From Victivallales bacterium (lineage in GTDB: Bacteria; Verrucomicrobiota; Lentisphaeria; Oligosphaerales; Oligosphaeraceae), in contig JAFRLP010000182.1 in the NCBI GenBank assembly GCA_017431185.1, positions 1-6,043 on the forward strand: 6,043 nt of DNA, written 5' to 3'. Of this stretch, positions 5,337 through 6,043 are shown in pieces. The notes below the pieces were generated by a model. The model saw nothing but the letters and a program-made list of their open reading frames with translations. It ran no database searches and was not told where the DNA came from. Positions within the stretch are counted from its first letter, which is position 1, and every line of letters begins with the position of its first letter. Made by a program: the position numbers and the translations under genes.

Positions 5337-6038
5337 TTATTCCAGCATTCGACGCATTTTCGGCGTGAGAAAAATCGGATGGTGATATTGATGGGTTTCG
5401 AGCGCCGTTTGGCAAAGCGCCTGAACGCAATGCCATGCCTTCTGGTGGTCCAGGGCAACCTCTGGGAGCAAGGTCAGCACGGATTCCACGAACTGCCGTC
5501 CTGGAGATTCTTCGACGGCGCCGGTTTTCAGAAAGCGCGCCATCATGATGAGCAGGGCCTCGTGGTTGGGGGCAGGCAGAAAATTGCAGCCCATATAGTC
5601 AATGGGGACGATGGTCTGGGATTCCTCGTGCCAGAGGGTGTTCTGGAACTGCATGTCAGGGTGGTAAATCCCCTTGCGGTACAGATGCGCAAACATGGGA
5701 GGGGTCAGCGGCAGTTCTTCGATGGTCAGTAGCCGGGCGCCAGGTATGAACTCATCCACAATGCCATTGGCGCGAAAGAATCCGAAGGGAAGCGTTTTCT
5801 CAAAATACCCGAACAGACTCGGCAGTCGGAAGCCGGGGTGCGAGCCGAAGGCCTGGAGATAGTCGTGGTAACACTCCACCTCCCGCGAACCGTAGCGCTT
5901 GGAGTGGAGCAGATCAGACAGACCGTGGAATTCGTAGAGTTTGACGATGAGCCGCCCTGCCTGCATCACGATGCGCCTGCGCGTTTTTTTGAAATACCGC
6001 TCTGGGGCGGTTTGGCGGGAGACCAGAGAGGCAAGCAT
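5337..6038 (-). CDS. WaaP/Kdo-kinase-like (lipopolysaccharide kinase superfamily) protein
   Basis: At least 233 aa. The first ATG in the window is 5 bases from the edge and the frame stays open beyond it, so the true start may lie outside. Protein-kinase-like fold elements appear in order: a Lys in IVKLYEF (Lys33, the ATP-binding lysine position), an acidic helix REVECYHDY (Glu54 or Glu56), a hinge-like GIVDEFIPG (92-100), the catalytic loop YHPDMQFQNTL (125-135) with Asp128 and Asn133, and the metal-binding Asp147 in PIDYMG (145-150). The loop has HPD where WaaP/KdkA proteins more often have HRD or HGD. This is the pattern of small kinases that phosphorylate lipopolysaccharide core sugars or Kdo. 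A Rio-like or antibiotic-kinase-like role is an alternative. No signal peptide or membrane helix is visible. It is the first visible gene of the operon with azlC and azlD; an upstream envelope-biosynthesis gene would support the call. Confidence 0.65.
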   Translation of the reverse strand: MLASLVSRQTAPERYFKKTRRRIVMQAGRLIVKLYEFHGLSDLLHSKRYGSREVECYHDYLQAFGSHPGFRLPSLFGYFEKTLPFGFFRANGIVDEFIPGARLLTIEELPLTPPMFAHLYRKGIYHPDMQFQNTLWHEESQTIVPIDYMGCNFLPAPNHEALLIMMARFLKTGAVEESPGRQFVESVLTLLPEVALDHQKAWHCVQALCQTALETHQYHHPIFLTPKMRRMLE

Positions 6039-6043
6039 CTCAC

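Noticed and set aside
5330..5458. Extended azlC start giving a 280-aa protein
   Set aside because: The extra 43 residues are Arg-rich, overlap the kinase-like gene in another frame, and have no AzlC similarity; the internal ATG at 5329 gives the usual family length.
1..6043. Absence of CCGCGG from the window, the predicted restriction site
   Set aside because: I found none by eye, but only one or two would be expected in 6 kb, so this is no evidence of site avoidance.

Overview
The window reads as a Gram-negative bacterial chromosome segment of moderately high GC. The taxon cannot be fixed from sequence alone. A GH28-type enzyme without signal peptide, a WaaP/Kdo-kinase-like protein (implying an outer membrane) and GC-rich palindromes between genes would suit the Lentisphaerota/Verrucomicrobiota part of the PVC group. 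That assignment is inference.

Layout on the + strand: a strong Rho-independent terminator (56-97) closes an upstream unit whose gene is not identifiable. Then come hpt (141-749, hypoxanthine phosphoribosyltransferase) and a GH28-family right-handed beta-helix glycosidase-like protein (844-2148). Next is a 318-base gene-free stretch (2149-2466) with four successive hairpins, the largest built like two REP units facing each other. Its AT-rich right end carries a promoter and a near-perfect Shine-Dalgarno. These drive a two-gene type II restriction-modification module: a DNA cytosine-5 methyltransferase (2467-3633) and a GIY-YIG endonuclease of the Eco29kI family (3643-4272).

On the - strand, converging on the endonuclease with only 9 bp between stop codons, lies a tight three-gene operon read from the right edge: a WaaP/Kdo-kinase-like protein (6038-5337), azlC (5329-4616) and azlD (4623-4282). 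The kinase-like stop is 7 nt from the azlC start, and azlC and azlD overlap by 8 bp.

Functionally there are three unrelated blocks. These are purine salvage plus carbohydrate processing, a compact restriction-modification cassette predicted to act on CCGCGG-like sites, and a branched-chain amino-acid exporter coupled to a possible envelope-sugar kinase. The restriction-modification cassette looks like an insertion between resident genes: hairpin cluster on one side, abrupt convergent junction on the other. I see no clearly new multi-gene system. The least ordinary items are the GH28-like protein that keeps the catalytic aspartates but lacks the family's His and RIK motifs, the palindrome cluster, and the kinase-azlCD operon.
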